Of a stretch of 64,000 bases of DNA, positions 1 to 9,693 are shown piece after piece. Source of the DNA: Vibrio taketomensis (lineage in GTDB: Bacteria > Pseudomonadota > Gammaproteobacteria > Enterobacterales > Vibrionaceae). The stretch is from NCBI RefSeq assembly GCF_009938165.1, contig NZ_AP019650.1, forward strand, positions 248,001 to 312,000, given 5' to 3'. The translations under genes were made by a program, and so were the position numbers. The notes below the pieces were generated by a model that ran no database searches, had not been told where the DNA came from, and was given only the letters and a program-made list of their open reading frames with translations. Position 1 is the first letter of the stretch; each line of letters opens with the position of its first letter.

Positions 1-1026
1 CAACCAGTCTGGGAACAGCAGGAATATGGTAATCGCGATTAAAGAGATAAGCCCCGCGACCAAGATACCAATCTTACTGCGTTCAATCGCGCCTAGTTCA
101 TCTTTTGCTCCCAATGAATGACCAACACGAATGGTGATGCCAAATGACACACTCATTGGAATCACGTAAGTCATACTTGAGATATTCAGTGCAATTTGCG
201 CGGCTGCGACATTTTCTGCACCAATGCGACCGATGAGCAGGGCGATAACGGCAAAAATACTGCCACATACCGCGATATTCATACCAATTGGCAAGCCCAG
301 TTTTAATAAGTACACCATTTTACTTCCGATCGGTTTGGCATCAGACAAGCGAATGATGGTTTTGTAATGGTGATGGCCTTTAATGTAGGACAGCAGTAAA
401 GCTGACATCATCCAATACACGAGACTGGTTGCCCAACCGCAACCTACAGCGCCAAGTTCAGGGAAGCCAAACTTGCCGTAGATAAGGACATAGTTAACAG
501 GAATATTGACCAATAAACCGAGCAGCGAAATGACCATCGGTGCACGGGTGTTATTCATCCCCTCACAAAAACCATTGAGGGTATAGAAAAGGGCAATGCC
601 AGGCACACCAAAAGCTAAAGCGAATGCATAGTCACTAGCAATTGGGATAATTTCTGTGGCGACGCCAATCCACTGTAAAATAGGTTCAGCACAGATCAGA
701 TAAATGATCAGTAAAGTGCTAGAGATGAGCGCGAGCCATACCATTTGAAAGAATTCTACCGAAATACTTCCAAAATCTTGTGCGCCTCGGTGGTAAGCGA
801 CAACGGGTGTCAATGCCATGATAACGCCACGTAATAATAGCAATACGGGAATCCAAAGACTGCCGCCAAGTGCGATTGCAGCAAGGTCTGCAGCACTTAC
901 TTGACCAGCCATGGTGGTGTCGACAAAGCCCATCGCTTGGGTTGCGAGTTGCGTCAAAATAATAGGGATCGACAGCTGCATTAATGCACGTGATTCGTGA
1001 ATAAAACGACTAAGAGATGTTTGCAT
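1..1026 (-). CDS. MATE family multidrug/Na+ efflux transporter (3' end beyond window)
   Basis: A membrane antiporter of the MATE (NorM-like) family that would expel cationic drugs in exchange for Na+ or H+. The frame opens with ATG at 1026 and stays open for 342 codons to the window edge, so about 100 C-terminal residues are missing. The N terminus reads MQTSLSRFIHESRALMQLSI and is followed by the family signature around QAMGFVDTTMAGQVSAADLA (residues 30-50), then repeated hydrophobic helices. No partner gene is close; the next gene upstream is the START-domain gene on the same strand. Family assignment is firm; the substrate cannot be read from the sequence. Confidence 0.9.
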   Translation of the reverse strand, partial: MQTSLSRFIHESRALMQLSIPIILTQLATQAMGFVDTTMAGQVSAADLAAIALGGSLWIPVLLLLRGVIMALTPVVAYHRGAQDFGSISVEFFQMVWLALISSTLLIIYLICAEPILQWIGVATEIIPIASDYAFALAFGVPGIALFYTLNGFCEGMNNTRAPMVISLLGLLVNIPVNYVLIYGKFGFPELGAVGCGWATSLVYWMMSALLLSYIKGHHHYKTIIRLSDAKPIGSKMVYLLKLGLPIGMNIAVCGSIFAVIALLIGRIGAENVAAAQIALNISSMTYVIPMSVSFGITIRVGHSLGAKDELGAIERSKIGILVAGLISLIAITIFLLFPDWL

Positions 1027-1240
1027 GTTTGCTCTAAAACACCAATATAAATGCACCAGTGATGGCAGGATAGCGGATGTGCATTTTAGGGTGTGCCCGA
1101 TCAGGCGGCGACAATATAATCAGCTTGTTAATAAGAGTCAATCGTCGCTATAACGTGTAAATTCCGCTCTTGTTGATTCAAGGTATTCCGACTGCAAGTC
1201 CATGCTTCATTTGAACCAATAGGCTGGTTGTATTGGTATT

Positions 1241-1877
1241 CTACTCTGCAATTTGAGGGTGAGAGTAAGCTTGGTATTTGGGAAGCTGTAACCTTAAATT
1301 GTTGAAGGTATCTCGAGCACTTTGTTTTGATAGTCGATTGATTAACCAGCTTGGTAGTGCGCCGCCGGGATTGGCAAACGCAGTGTATTCAATAAAGGTC
1401 GTTCCGTTCGTCAGCTTCTGTAAGGTCCAACTTGCCTTGACTGAATGAATGCGTAAGTACTCACTTTGTTCGGCAAATATCGATGCTGGAGCATCACTTA
1501 TTGCAATGTTTAATCCAGCTTCATCCACCCAAAATTTTGAGTAGGTAACCATATCTCTGTCCTTGGCTGGCCATGGCGCTTTGAATTGGGTATAGACGAT
1601 ATTTTCGTTGTTAGAAATTTGCTTAAGCACTCGGCTATGGCTTGCATTGTCAATCCAGTTAGAATGTTGTCACTGTCTTCGAGTAGGGTTAAAATGCGCC
1701 ATAACTTGTTGGCGTAAACATTTGTGCTCGAATTTCGACTAAGCCTTGTTTGTGTTCTCGAGTGTGGATGGTAATGCCGTTGGTACTGCTTTCGAATTGC
1801 CAGCTTTGCTCTAAAGCCGCTGAAGAAGTGGATACCAAAGATAGAGCGATAAAGGTGCTTACCCTGAGTGACAACAT
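1241..1877 (-). pseudogene. START-domain lipid-binding-like exported protein, two frameshifts
   Basis: The start is ATG at 1877, giving a signal peptide (MLSLRVSTFIALSLVSTSSA), then a START-like domain with WQFESSTNGITIHTREH and, downstream, YTQFKAPWPAKDRDMVTYSK and TWTLQ-like segments. The product would be a periplasmic or exported lipid/hydrophobe-binding protein of unknown ligand. Two single-base losses break the frame. Near 1690 a run of four T (coding strand) needs a fifth to continue GAF-LTLLEDSDNI. Near 1662 one C is missing in the codon before NWIDNASHSRVLKQIS. Both are in or beside short homopolymers, and homology resumes at once, so a consensus error is at least as likely as a real pseudogene. 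Confidence 0.75.
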
Positions 1878-2097
1878 AAAACATCCATTTAAATAAATTA
1901 GTGCCATACCAACAAATTTATACGGTGTATATCGAACCTTGGTATCAATAATCTTGCCGCTACGCCACTGAGCAAGTTATCAATTCCATCATTTGTTCCA
2001 AACATCGCTTATCTAACAGCGGATGAGGTTCGATGCCAGTGATCAACACGATATCTACAGCAGGCAAGGGAGGCATATTTTCCAGTATGGTTAGATC

Positions 2098-2286
2098 GCT
2101 GCTGACGCTATGTATGCGCCGGTTGCCTAGCGTTTTCAAACCTATGGCATTGAGTTATCTCCCAGCGCCAGAGCGTACCAGCAGAAAGTATTGAACAGCC
2201 CTTCGCTACAAGCATGGTTAGAGCAAGCCAGTTTAGAGATCGATATTGTGGCTGAAGATGAAGCGGGCGAAGACGTATCGTTCTAA
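2098..2286 (+). pseudogene. Glutathione S-transferase C-terminal fragment
   Basis: The plus strand encodes a GST C-terminal helical segment: AADAMYAPVA, an in-frame TAG, then RFQTYGIELSPSARAYQQ and QAWLEQASLE, ending at TAA 2284-2286. An ADAM-YAPV-RF-TYGI-LSP pattern is characteristic of bacterial GSTs such as YfcF-like enzymes. The catalytic thioredoxin-like N-terminal half is not visible upstream. Weak in-frame GST-like sequence with a second stop (2092-2094) extends to about 2071. In the stretch 1960-2095 the minus strand instead has a better coding look (ILENMPPLPAVDIVLITGIE, stop near 1963). So this is a remnant or a damaged/chimeric stretch. Confidence 0.55.
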
Positions 2287-2465
2287 ATTTGCATGCAAAA
2301 TCAGCGTCGCTATACCCAAATACAGCAATATAGATAGTGGCGCTTTTGTTTTTCCTACTAAAGGTAAAATGACAGTTGGAGAACGATTGCTTAAGTAAAA
2401 CATTGCTGCTAGATTGCGCACGTTTTTATTAAATCAACGATTTCACAAGCAAGGAGGTATTTGCA

Positions 2466-2516
2466 ATGATTAATTTTCAAGCTACTAATTTTACACACGT
2501 TCTTACCGCATTTTAG
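2466..2516 (+). CDS. Possible 16-residue leader ORF
   Basis: A very short ORF (MINFQATNFTHVLTAF) is preceded by a perfect Shine-Dalgarno AAGGAGGT at 2451-2458 with 7-nt spacing. It ends 74 nt before the methyltransferase, whose own ribosome site is poor. It may be a leader peptide, or the broken start of a longer gene in this error-prone stretch. The ribosome site is the only real support. Confidence 0.25.
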   Translation: MINFQATNFTHVLTAF

Positions 2517-2590
2517 AATAGCGCTACTCATTAATTGAACGCCTAATTTAAGTAAGGACGACCTCAAAATTTATTGTCGGAATTACAAAT

Positions 2591-3430
2591 ATGTTTAAGA
2601 AACTTAGTCAATCTACTGAAAAACCGGTTGTTTGGTCAGCGTATACCGCAGAAGTGCTGTGGGCGGATGAGCACATCGCCAAGCAGATGCTTGCGTATCA
2701 TCTCAATCCTAATATTGAAGCGGCCTCACGCTCTTTTGACTTTATTGATCAATCGGTTAACTGGCTAGTGTCTGAGTTTGGTTTAAACCAAAATTCACAA
2801 ACTATTGATTTTGGTTGTGGCCCTGGTTTGTACACTCAGCGTCTGAAGCAGTGCGGAGTCGGCACTGTTGTTGGATTAGATTTTTCTTCTAATTCACTTG
2901 AGTATGCAAATCAACAAGCGAAGCAAGCAGAGCTAGACATCGAATACCATCTTGGCAACTACCTTGAATATCAAGATGATCGTCAATTTGATTTGATCAC
3001 TCTAGTAATGTGCGATTTTTGTGCGCTTAGCCCAGCACAACGCTCCGTTTTGCTTGGTAAATTTAAGTCTATGCTAGCACCGAACGGTGTGATTGCTTTT
3101 GATGTTTATACCGCGACACGTTTTGATCAGCAAAGTGACTTCATCACGTTAGGTAAAAACACCATGAATGGTTTTTGGAGTGCTGACGATTATTGGTGCA
3201 TTCAGTCATCATTTGCATATCAGCCAGAACTCGTGACCTTGGACAAGTATGTGATTAGCGAAGCGAATCGTGAATGGACGGTATATAACTGGCTGCAACA
3301 CTTCACGCTCGACATGATCAAAAACGAGTTGGAGCCTCATGGGTTAGCAATCAAAGCAAGTTACAGCGACCTTCGTGGTAATCCACTGGTCGAGAGCGAT
3401 GAAATGGCGTTTGTTGTGAGCCATAAATAA
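2591..3430 (+). CDS. Class I SAM-dependent methyltransferase
   Basis: A 279-residue Rossmann-fold methyltransferase. Motif I, TIDFGCGPGLYTQRL, lies near residues 73-87, and an acidic residue ending strand 2 follows (VVGLDFSSNS). A motif-IV-like segment, FDLITLVMCDFCALS, is in the middle, and a C-terminal region of FWSADDYW type follows, as in small cytosolic methyltransferases acting on small molecules. The start ATG 2591 has no clear ribosome site; an alternative frame start at 2574 gives no homology. The substrate is unknown. It is monocistronic with a strong terminator directly downstream. Confidence 0.85.
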   Translation: MFKKLSQSTEKPVVWSAYTAEVLWADEHIAKQMLAYHLNPNIEAASRSFDFIDQSVNWLVSEFGLNQNSQTIDFGCGPGLYTQRLKQCGVGTVVGLDFSSNSLEYANQQAKQAELDIEYHLGNYLEYQDDRQFDLITLVMCDFCALSPAQRSVLLGKFKSMLAPNGVIAFDVYTATRFDQQSDFITLGKNTMNGFWSADDYWCIQSSFAYQPELVTLDKYVISEANREWTVYNWLQHFTLDMIKNELEPHGLAIKASYSDLRGNPLVESDEMAFVVSHK

Positions 3431-3435
3431 AATCT

Positions 3436-3460
3436 AAGGGCGAGTTCTCGCCCTTTTTTT
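3436..3460 (+). terminator. Rho-independent terminator after methyltransferase
   Basis: Perfect 9-bp stem AAGGGCGAG / CTCGCCCTT with a 2-nt loop followed by a T run. Confidence 0.85.
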
Positions 3461-3495
3461 CATATGTTGAGCACTGATTTATTGGTGAACGCTCA

Positions 3496-4752
3496 CTACG
3501 CCACCAAACTCCACAATAGATAACCATTCAACGCCAATACAAAGCTTACAATGATCGCACCTAAGACGGATGTGAGACGATTATTGCTAAATGAACCCAT
3601 AATATCTCGGCGGCTAGTGAAGATAAGTAACGGAATAATCGCCAGTGCAACACCAAAGCTGAGGACGACTTGGCTAGCAACCAGAATGTCAGTGGTACTC
3701 ACTCCCATGGCAATAAAACCGAATGCTGGCAGCATGGTAATGGTGCGACGAAGCCACATAGGGATAGAAAAGTGGACGAAGCCTTGCATCACCACTTGAC
3801 CTGCCAGAGTGCCGACAACCGTTGATGACAAACCTGAAGCGATCAAAGACAAACCAAATAGCAGCGCAGCGCCTTTACCAAGCATTGGTGTCAATGTTTG
3901 ATAAGCCGTTTCAATGCTTGCGATATCACTACGTCCTGTTTGGTGAAACACTGCAGCGGCCATGGCAATAATTGCGATATTAACGAAGCCAGCGATGGTC
4001 ATTGCGATTAACACATCAACGCGAGTCATTTTTAGGCGTTTTTGCGCGCTATGTTCGCTCTTTGCACTGAATAACGCAGAGTGAAGGTACACTACATGAG
4101 GCATGACGGTTGCACCTAAAATCGCTGCGGCTAAGTACACTTGTTTTGGATCATTCAGTGTTGGAATCAATAGACCTGCCGCCATTGGCGCCGCTTCTGG
4201 TTTTGCCATCATCAATTCAAAAATATAGATAACGGCGACGAAGACCAATAATGCACCGATCACCATCTCAAGCGGTTTTTGATTTTTACGACCGAGTGTA
4301 AGGATGGCAAGGCTAAACAGTGCGGTAATCGCTGCACCTTCAAATAGGCTAACGCCGAGCAGCAATTGAAAGCCGACTGCAGCGCCAATAAACTCGGCTA
4401 AATCGGTTGCCATCGCAATAATTTCAGCTTGAATCCAGTATGGAACGACAGCCCAACGAGGTAGATTGTCACGAAGATGTTCAGCAAGATTTTTACCAGT
4501 GACAATACCCAATTTAGCTGACAAATATTGAATCAACATTGCCATGAGATTGGCCCAAAGCACTACCCATAATAGTTGATAGCCAAAAGCAGAACCAGAT
4601 TCGATATTGGTAGCAAAGTTACCTGGATCAATGTAACCAATCGCGGCGATAAATGCAGGGCCAATAAGACGCTTACTGCTGCCTTTTAGTGATTTCAGGT
4701 TGGCTGCTTGGCCAATGTTTGTCGTGTTGGAGGTGGTAGTAAGCGTTGTCAT
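3496..4752 (-). CDS. mntH: Nramp family divalent metal (Mn2+/Fe2+) transporter
   Basis: A 418-residue inner-membrane, proton-coupled importer of Mn2+ and related metals. The TM1 metal-binding motif DPGN is at residues 42-45, in [11 protein letters not shown]. The TM6 signature MPH is in [13 protein letters not shown] near residue 213, and about eleven hydrophobic helices are visible. Length fits the family. The gene stands alone, convergent with the methyltransferase and divergent from the patatin gene. I did not find a convincing MntR or Fur box in the 230-bp upstream gap. Confidence 0.92.
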   Translation of the reverse strand: MTTLTTTSNTTNIGQAANLKSLKGSSKRLIGPAFIAAIGYIDPGNFATNIESGSAFGYQLLWVVLWANLMAMLIQYLSAKLGIVTGKNLAEHLRDNLPRWAVVPYWIQAEIIAMATDLAEFIGAAVGFQLLLGVSLFEGAAITALFSLAILTLGRKNQKPLEMVIGALLVFVAVIYIFELMMAKPEAAPMAAGLLIPTLNDPKQVYLAAAILGATVMPHVVYLHSALFSAKSEHSAQKRLKMTRVDVLIAMTIAGFVNIAIIAMAAAVFHQTGRSDIASIETAYQTLTPMLGKGAALLFGLSLIASGLSSTVVGTLAGQVVMQGFVHFSIPMWLRRTITMLPAFGFIAMGVSTTDILVASQVVLSFGVALAIIPLLIFTSRRDIMGSFSNNRLTSVLGAIIVSFVLALNGYLLWSLVA

Positions 4753-4982
4753 TACGAGTGTCCAGTGATTCAGATGCTGAGAACATTACGCCTGCAATGG
4801 ATAATGCGCTAATTCACTGTGACTATAATTTTGATAGCGAAAACCTATGAATAATGGGACCGAGTGGAATGGATTGATAGGAAAATCTAATTAGTGAGAT
4901 AACTATAAGCAATTTGAGCGATGTAAATTGTTTGGTTAATCTTATCAGCAGAAAAGTTAAGAATGAAAGTTAAGGTTAAGTC

Positions 4983-5852
4983 ATGAATAAACAAGCGCTG
5001 GTTGTCGAAGGCGGAGCAATGCGTGGTATTTTCGCCAGTGGAGTGCTCGATGCTTTTATGGCGCAGGATTATAAACCTTACGATTTTGCTATTGGGGTTT
5101 CAGCGGGTGCATCAAATTTACTTGGTTATCTTTCCAATGCACCAAAGCGCAGTTATAAAGTCATCATGGATCTGGCAACAGATAAGCACTTTTTCAACCG
5201 TACACGGTTTGCTCGAGGTGGCGATTTAGTTGACGTAAAATGGCTTATTGAGGAGTCAAATCGACGCTATCCTTTAGATCAAGATACGTTGTTTTCTATC
5301 CCGATGTTGGCTGCTGTCACCAATATTGAAACAGGTAATGCCGATTATTTTCAGCTCAACTCTAGTAATCTACCGTGTGTAATGGAAGCGACGACAGCGC
5401 TGCCTATCGCTTATCGACATACACCATGTTTTTCGGGTGGTTGCTATACCGATGGTGGTGTTGCCGATTCTATACCAGTAAAAGAAGCATACCGTCGTGG
5501 GGCTCGTGATATCACGGTAGTGCTGTCACAACCATTAAATTACCACATGCGTCCAACCCGTGCGCCTTGGTTGATGAAACGCTTGCTTGCACGTTATCCA
5601 AGCGTTGCTGAATCAATGCTAGTACGCGCGGAAAACTACAATCAGTCATTAGACTTTATTCGCAACCCACCTTCTGATGCGGTGATTCGCGTTATTGCGC
5701 CACCGGAAGATTTTGCGGTTAAGCGCTTAACGATGAATAAAGCAACCCTAGAACAGGGTTACGAAATGGGTTATCACGCAGGTCAAACACATTTAGCGAG
5801 TCGTAATGGAATTCATGGTCTCAATGACGATAATTGTCACTTTTGTTTATAA
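4983..5852 (+). CDS. Patatin-like phospholipase (YjjU-type)
   Basis: A 289-residue serine hydrolase predicted to act on phospholipid or lysophospholipid acyl esters. It has the glycine-rich oxyanion loop GGAMRG (residues 10-15), the nucleophile elbow GVSAG with Ser40, and the catalytic Asp motif YTDGG in the middle of the protein, so the Ser-Asp dyad is intact. There is no signal peptide, so it is probably cytoplasmic. The C terminus ends with a Cys/His cluster (DDNCHFCL). The start at 4983 has a weak ribosome site (TTAAGG). Confidence 0.88.
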   Translation: MNKQALVVEGGAMRGIFASGVLDAFMAQDYKPYDFAIGVSAGASNLLGYLSNAPKRSYKVIMDLATDKHFFNRTRFARGGDLVDVKWLIEESNRRYPLDQDTLFSIPMLAAVTNIETGNADYFQLNSSNLPCVMEATTALPIAYRHTPCFSGGCYTDGGVADSIPVKEAYRRGARDITVVLSQPLNYHMRPTRAPWLMKRLLARYPSVAESMLVRAENYNQSLDFIRNPPSDAVIRVIAPPEDFAVKRLTMNKATLEQGYEMGYHAGQTHLASRNGIHGLNDDNCHFCL

Positions 5853-6013
5853 CTATAAGAAGTTGGTTGATTGGGTGGATAAGTTAACAGACTTACACCT
5901 TGTTGCACCAAAAGAGCGTTTAGACGATCAATGTTGTCACGGTTGCTGATGCTCGCATCTCTTCTCAACAGGGTATATTCTAGTCAGATATTTTTACGCT
6001 GGTGGAGTTGATG

Positions 6014-6643
6014 ATGAGTAAGGCCAAATTGTATTACGTTCATGATCCTATGTGCGCTTGGTGTTGGGGTTATCAGCCAACGTGGAAGCAGATAGAGCAA
6101 AGCCTTGCTCACGATTTTGAGACCAGCTTAGATGTACATTATTTAGTTGGTGGTTTGGCACCGGATACCGACGAGCCAATGCCGCTACTCATGCAAGAGC
6201 AAATCGCATCCTATTGGTTAAAAATATCTGATTACCTAGGTACTGAGTTTAACTTTGATTTTTGGCGTAATAATACGCCAAGACGCTCCACCTATCCTGC
6301 TTGTCGTGCTGTGTTAGCTGCAAGGGAGGAAGGGGCTGAGCGAGCAATGGTTAGAGCGATTCAAAAAGCCTACTATTTGAGAGCCTTGAACCCAAGTGAT
6401 GATGAGGTTCTATTCCAGCTTGCGAAAGAGTTGCAGCTTGATAGTAAGCAATTTGAGCGCGATTATTACAGCGAACGCATCAGCCATGCTTTGTTAGAAG
6501 AGATTGATTTTGCACGCTCCATTGGTGGTAATAGTTTCCCTTCATTATTCTTTGAATATCAGGGGACAATCACCGAGCTACCAATAGAGTATCAAGAAGC
6601 GGAAAAAACATTAGAGCGCGTTGCAGAGTTGATGAAAGCTTAA
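6014..6643 (+). CDS. DsbA-family thioredoxin-fold oxidoreductase (FrnE-like)
   Basis: A cytoplasmic thioredoxin-fold protein with the CAWC redox motif at residues 14-17 (HDPMCAWCWGY) and the helical insertion typical of the DsbA/FrnE group. No signal peptide is present. The start is set at ATG 6014 because GGTGGAG at 6001-6007 lies 6 nt before it; GTG 6002 and ATG 6011 are in frame but badly placed. The cis-Pro loop is likely GGNSFPSLFF near residue 175. Likely a disulfide isomerase/oxidoreductase; the substrate is unknown. Confidence 0.85.
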   Translation: MSKAKLYYVHDPMCAWCWGYQPTWKQIEQSLAHDFETSLDVHYLVGGLAPDTDEPMPLLMQEQIASYWLKISDYLGTEFNFDFWRNNTPRRSTYPACRAVLAAREEGAERAMVRAIQKAYYLRALNPSDDEVLFQLAKELQLDSKQFERDYYSERISHALLEEIDFARSIGGNSFPSLFFEYQGTITELPIEYQEAEKTLERVAELMKA

Positions 6644-6658
6644 CGTCTTAACAACGCG

Positions 6659-6688
6659 AAAAAAGCAGCCGATGATGGCTGCTTTTTT
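6659..6688. terminator. Bidirectional terminator
   Basis: A6-GCAGCC hairpin GGCTGC-T6 between convergent genes; it can serve both strands. Confidence 0.85.
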
Positions 6689-6718
6689 GTATTCAGCGAA
6701 TCTCTCGCTCGATTATTC

Positions 6719-7636
6719 TTATCGGTGAGCAATCACATACTCAAGACCACCGATAATAGCCGCTACCTGAGCTCGGTTGCACTCTTCATCGGTCACTTTC
6801 GGACTGTCTGGGTACACTTCAGTCGTCGTGTGGAATTGGCAAGTTGTCACGCTACCGCATAGGCCTAGTTTGGTCATTGGGTACATGATTACACCTTCTT
6901 GCACAACGTCAGAACCAATGATTTGGCCGTTGCTATCAGCGGGTGCAATGTGCGTCACTTTGGCAACAGAATTGATCACGGCCGCTTGGAACTCAAGTTG
7001 TGGATTTTCACTGTCACCCACGGTGTAGAAACCATCCGGAATAATATCTTCTTCGTAGTCGATGCCATCGCGAGCTGCGAGTGCTGGGCGGAATTCCGTT
7101 TCGTCGGTATCGGTGGTTTCATGTAGGTCAAAATGCACCAATACATCACCAAGTTCCGCCGCGAGTGACATCAGGGCCGCAGACTCTTCTGCAGTGCTAT
7201 TGGCGTAAAATGAACGGTTTGGATCGATCGCGAGTGGGTTCCAGCGATTAATGGTTTCGTAACCCCAAGGGCTAACACATGGCGCAATCGCAATATTGAA
7301 ATGTTGGCTGTAGTTTTCTAAATGCTGGTCAGCGAACAACAATGCACCTTGCACGCCACTGGTTTCGTAACCGTGAACACCACCAGAGATCAATACGGTT
7401 GGTTTGTTTGCATCCCAGTTATTGCTTTTGATGCAGTAAAGTGGAAAACGCTCTGCATCGTAAGAAAGCGCACCGTATTGTTCTACATTGAATCGAGTTT
7501 TCAGTGCTTCGATTTTCGGTAGAACCTCTTCACTGTAGAGACGTTTAATTTGGGTAGATGCGCGCCAAGCTTGGCGGTCAGTATCGGTCCATTTTTGGCC
7601 AGGAGTGCCAATTGGGTAGAATGCTTGTTTAGTCAT
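6719..7636 (-). CDS. M14-family zinc carboxypeptidase-like protein
   Basis: A metallopeptidase of the M14 (succinylglutamate desuccinylase/aspartoacylase-like) group, about 305 residues. The zinc ligands are likely in SGGVHGYETSG (HxxE) and in LVHFDLHETTDTDETEF, followed by the acidic catalytic region. I place the start at ATG 7636 (MTKQAFYPIGTPGQ) because the family begins here; an upstream ATG at 7672 adds 12 residues without homology. It has no signal peptide. The downstream gene on the same strand is an AraC-like cupin protein 103 bp upstream in transcription, possibly unrelated. Confidence 0.85.
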   Translation of the reverse strand: MTKQAFYPIGTPGQKWTDTDRQAWRASTQIKRLYSEEVLPKIEALKTRFNVEQYGALSYDAERFPLYCIKSNNWDANKPTVLISGGVHGYETSGVQGALLFADQHLENYSQHFNIAIAPCVSPWGYETINRWNPLAIDPNRSFYANSTAEESAALMSLAAELGDVLVHFDLHETTDTDETEFRPALAARDGIDYEEDIIPDGFYTVGDSENPQLEFQAAVINSVAKVTHIAPADSNGQIIGSDVVQEGVIMYPMTKLGLCGSVTTCQFHTTTEVYPDSPKVTDEECNRAQVAAIIGGLEYVIAHR

Positions 7637-7738
7637 GATGTATTTAATGTTAACTAACGATGCATGCAGCATAGCGACAGGCTAGCCACTATGCCAAGAA
7701 GAATTTAATGAAAACTAAGCTTTATGGCGCTTAAGGTC

Positions 7739-8344
7739 TTATTCACCACAGATGCTTTGGTACATCGCTTCGAATGCCGCTTGATTGTCATCAAACAACT
7801 CCGCGACGACCTGCTCTTTTTTACTACCAGAGAGTAACTTACGGCGCGCTTCTCTTACTCGCAGGGTTAACTGTACTTCCTTCGATAGTTCACTCGTCTC
7901 TTGTTGTGGAGACCATTGAGCAATGCGTTGGCTCGGTGCGTTCAGTTTAAGCACAGGTTGTAGTGTGGTTAGCTCGCTCAGTAGCACTCGGTACAAATCG
8001 AGTTTTTGTTCATGCGGCGCATTCATGGATGCTAAACGCTCTACTACAGCGGTAGTGAGTGGGTTGAGTTTTACGTAGCCTGCTTGTTTTGGCATCGTTT
8101 GCGAGACGCGGCTTGATACTTCGGTGAGTGCGACTTTCGTTTGTGGGAAGTAGCTAATCGAAGTCAGGCAATCGAATGGAAGCCAAATTGAATGTCCCGC
8201 TTCTAGCGCATATTCGTGTTTGCCCAACCTGACCAGCGCTAATCCTTCTTCAACACGTAATAGGGTGTGTTTTAGCAGCTTTTTACGCGGTGTAATGGAT
8301 AAAAAGCCAAATTCTTTAGTTTGAAGAGCGATAGAATAATGCAT
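7739..8344 (-). CDS. AraC-type cupin-domain regulator-like protein (short)
   Basis: A 201-residue protein with an N-terminal cupin-like sensor segment (TLLRVEEGLALVRLGKHEYA, EAGHSIWLPFDCLTSISYFP) as found in AraC/XylS regulators. The C-terminal half has only a charged helical part (SELSKEVQLTLRVREARRKL) and lacks a clear pair of AraC helix-turn-helix motifs. It may be a reduced regulator. It is transcribed toward the M14 gene. Identification rests on the cupin half only. Confidence 0.6.
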   Translation of the reverse strand: MHYSIALQTKEFGFLSITPRKKLLKHTLLRVEEGLALVRLGKHEYALEAGHSIWLPFDCLTSISYFPQTKVALTEVSSRVSQTMPKQAGYVKLNPLTTAVVERLASMNAPHEQKLDLYRVLLSELTTLQPVLKLNAPSQRIAQWSPQQETSELSKEVQLTLRVREARRKLLSGSKKEQVVAELFDDNQAAFEAMYQSICGE

Positions 8345-8532
8345 GGATAAGCTCGGTTTTTATGGGCCGCTAAGAGTAGCGTGTCTCGATCAAAAAAGCC
8401 ATATTGAACCCATGACGATAGGTATGCAAATTGTTAAGCTGGTCTGACCTTGGTGTTAATTCGCGTATCTTAGCTGTCAAGAATCGAATCTATGCGTAGA
8501 ATGACCGCGATTTGTCTCTGATGTAGATTAAA

Positions 8533-9630
8533 ATGACTATAAATACTGATCCTTATATTGATATTCGTCCATACAACGATGACGAAATACCAGCGGCAAT
8601 TGACCGCCTGATCCAAGATGATGAATTTATCTCAGCCATCTTACAGCATCGATTTACTAATCACGCGCCATGGTTTAAAGCATTAATGAGCCCTGTCGTG
8701 AAAATGTACCTCAAACATAAGTGGTCTAAGCTGAACACCACAGACCTGATTCAGCTTGAAGTGAAGAAGTACTTACAACAAACACTGAATAGCACCACAA
8801 ATGGCGTGACCTATTCAGGTTTAGACAAACTGGATAAAGAGACAGCGTACCTTTTTGTGTCGAACCACCGTGATATCGCGATGGATCCTGCATTAGTTAA
8901 TTACTGCTTGCATCAAAACAATCACAAAACAGTACGAATTGCGATTGGCGACAACTTGTTGAAGAAGCCGTGTGCGACGGAACTTATGCGCCTGAACAAG
9001 AGCTTTATCGTTAAACGCTCGGCGAAAGGTCCGCGTGAAATGATGAAAGCGTTAGGCACTCTTTCTTCTTACATTAAGCATTCGTTAGAGACTGGTCATT
9101 CAATTTGGATTGCGCAAAAAGAGGGACGCGCTAAAGATGGCAACGATTTTACCGATCCTGCTATTTTGAAAATGTTCCATGTTGAAGGTCGCCGTCAGAA
9201 AATTGAGTTTCCTGACTATATTCAGTCATTGAAGATTGTGCCGGTTTCAATTTCATACGAGAACGACCCTTGTGATACTGCAAAAGCTCGTGAGCTTTAT
9301 GAAAAGTCGGTAAACGGCAGTTACGAGAAGGGTGAATTTGAAGATATTGAAAGCATCATTCAAGGTATTATTGGCGATAAAGGCCGTGTACATGTGGCAT
9401 TTGGTGATGTGATTGAGCAACCTTTTGCGACGCCTGATTTATTGGCCGAGGAAATTGATCGCCAGATCCATGCGAATTACCAGCTGTTCCCAATCAATTT
9501 GTTGGCAGCAGGGGATACCAGTGTTGGTGGCCAAGTTGAATCGGTATTGAAACAAAAGCTGGCGCAGTTACCAGAAGGTGCACATCAGTTCTTAATCGAT
9601 AGCTACGCGAACCCAGTTAGAAATAGATAA
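8533..9630 (+). CDS. 1-acylglycerol-3-phosphate acyltransferase-family protein
   Basis: A 365-residue phospholipid/glycerol acyltransferase domain protein. It has the HX4D catalytic motif NHRDIAMD at residues 111-118, the FIVKRSAKGPREMMKALG block near 165-185 and IWIAQKEGRAKDG (the E-G-R motif III) near 200. It is probably peripheral to the inner membrane. The start ATG 8533 has a poor ribosome site. It is monocistronic with its own terminator. The acyl acceptor is not certain from sequence. Confidence 0.85.
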   Translation: MTINTDPYIDIRPYNDDEIPAAIDRLIQDDEFISAILQHRFTNHAPWFKALMSPVVKMYLKHKWSKLNTTDLIQLEVKKYLQQTLNSTTNGVTYSGLDKLDKETAYLFVSNHRDIAMDPALVNYCLHQNNHKTVRIAIGDNLLKKPCATELMRLNKSFIVKRSAKGPREMMKALGTLSSYIKHSLETGHSIWIAQKEGRAKDGNDFTDPAILKMFHVEGRRQKIEFPDYIQSLKIVPVSISYENDPCDTAKARELYEKSVNGSYEKGEFEDIESIIQGIIGDKGRVHVAFGDVIEQPFATPDLLAEEIDRQIHANYQLFPINLLAAGDTSVGGQVESVLKQKLAQLPEGAHQFLIDSYANPVRNR

Positions 9631-9651
9631 CTGAGCAATACCAATAAGCAG

Positions 9652-9677
9652 AAGGGCAGTTGAGACTGCCCTTTTTT
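9652..9677 (+). terminator. Terminator after acyltransferase
   Basis: Perfect stem AAGGGCAGT / ACTGCCCTT, loop TGAG, then T6. Confidence 0.85.
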
Positions 9678-9693
9678 GTGTTTATTGATCTTA

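Noticed and set aside
4753..4982. MntR or Fur box before mntH
   Set aside because: Only weak, gapped partial matches were found.
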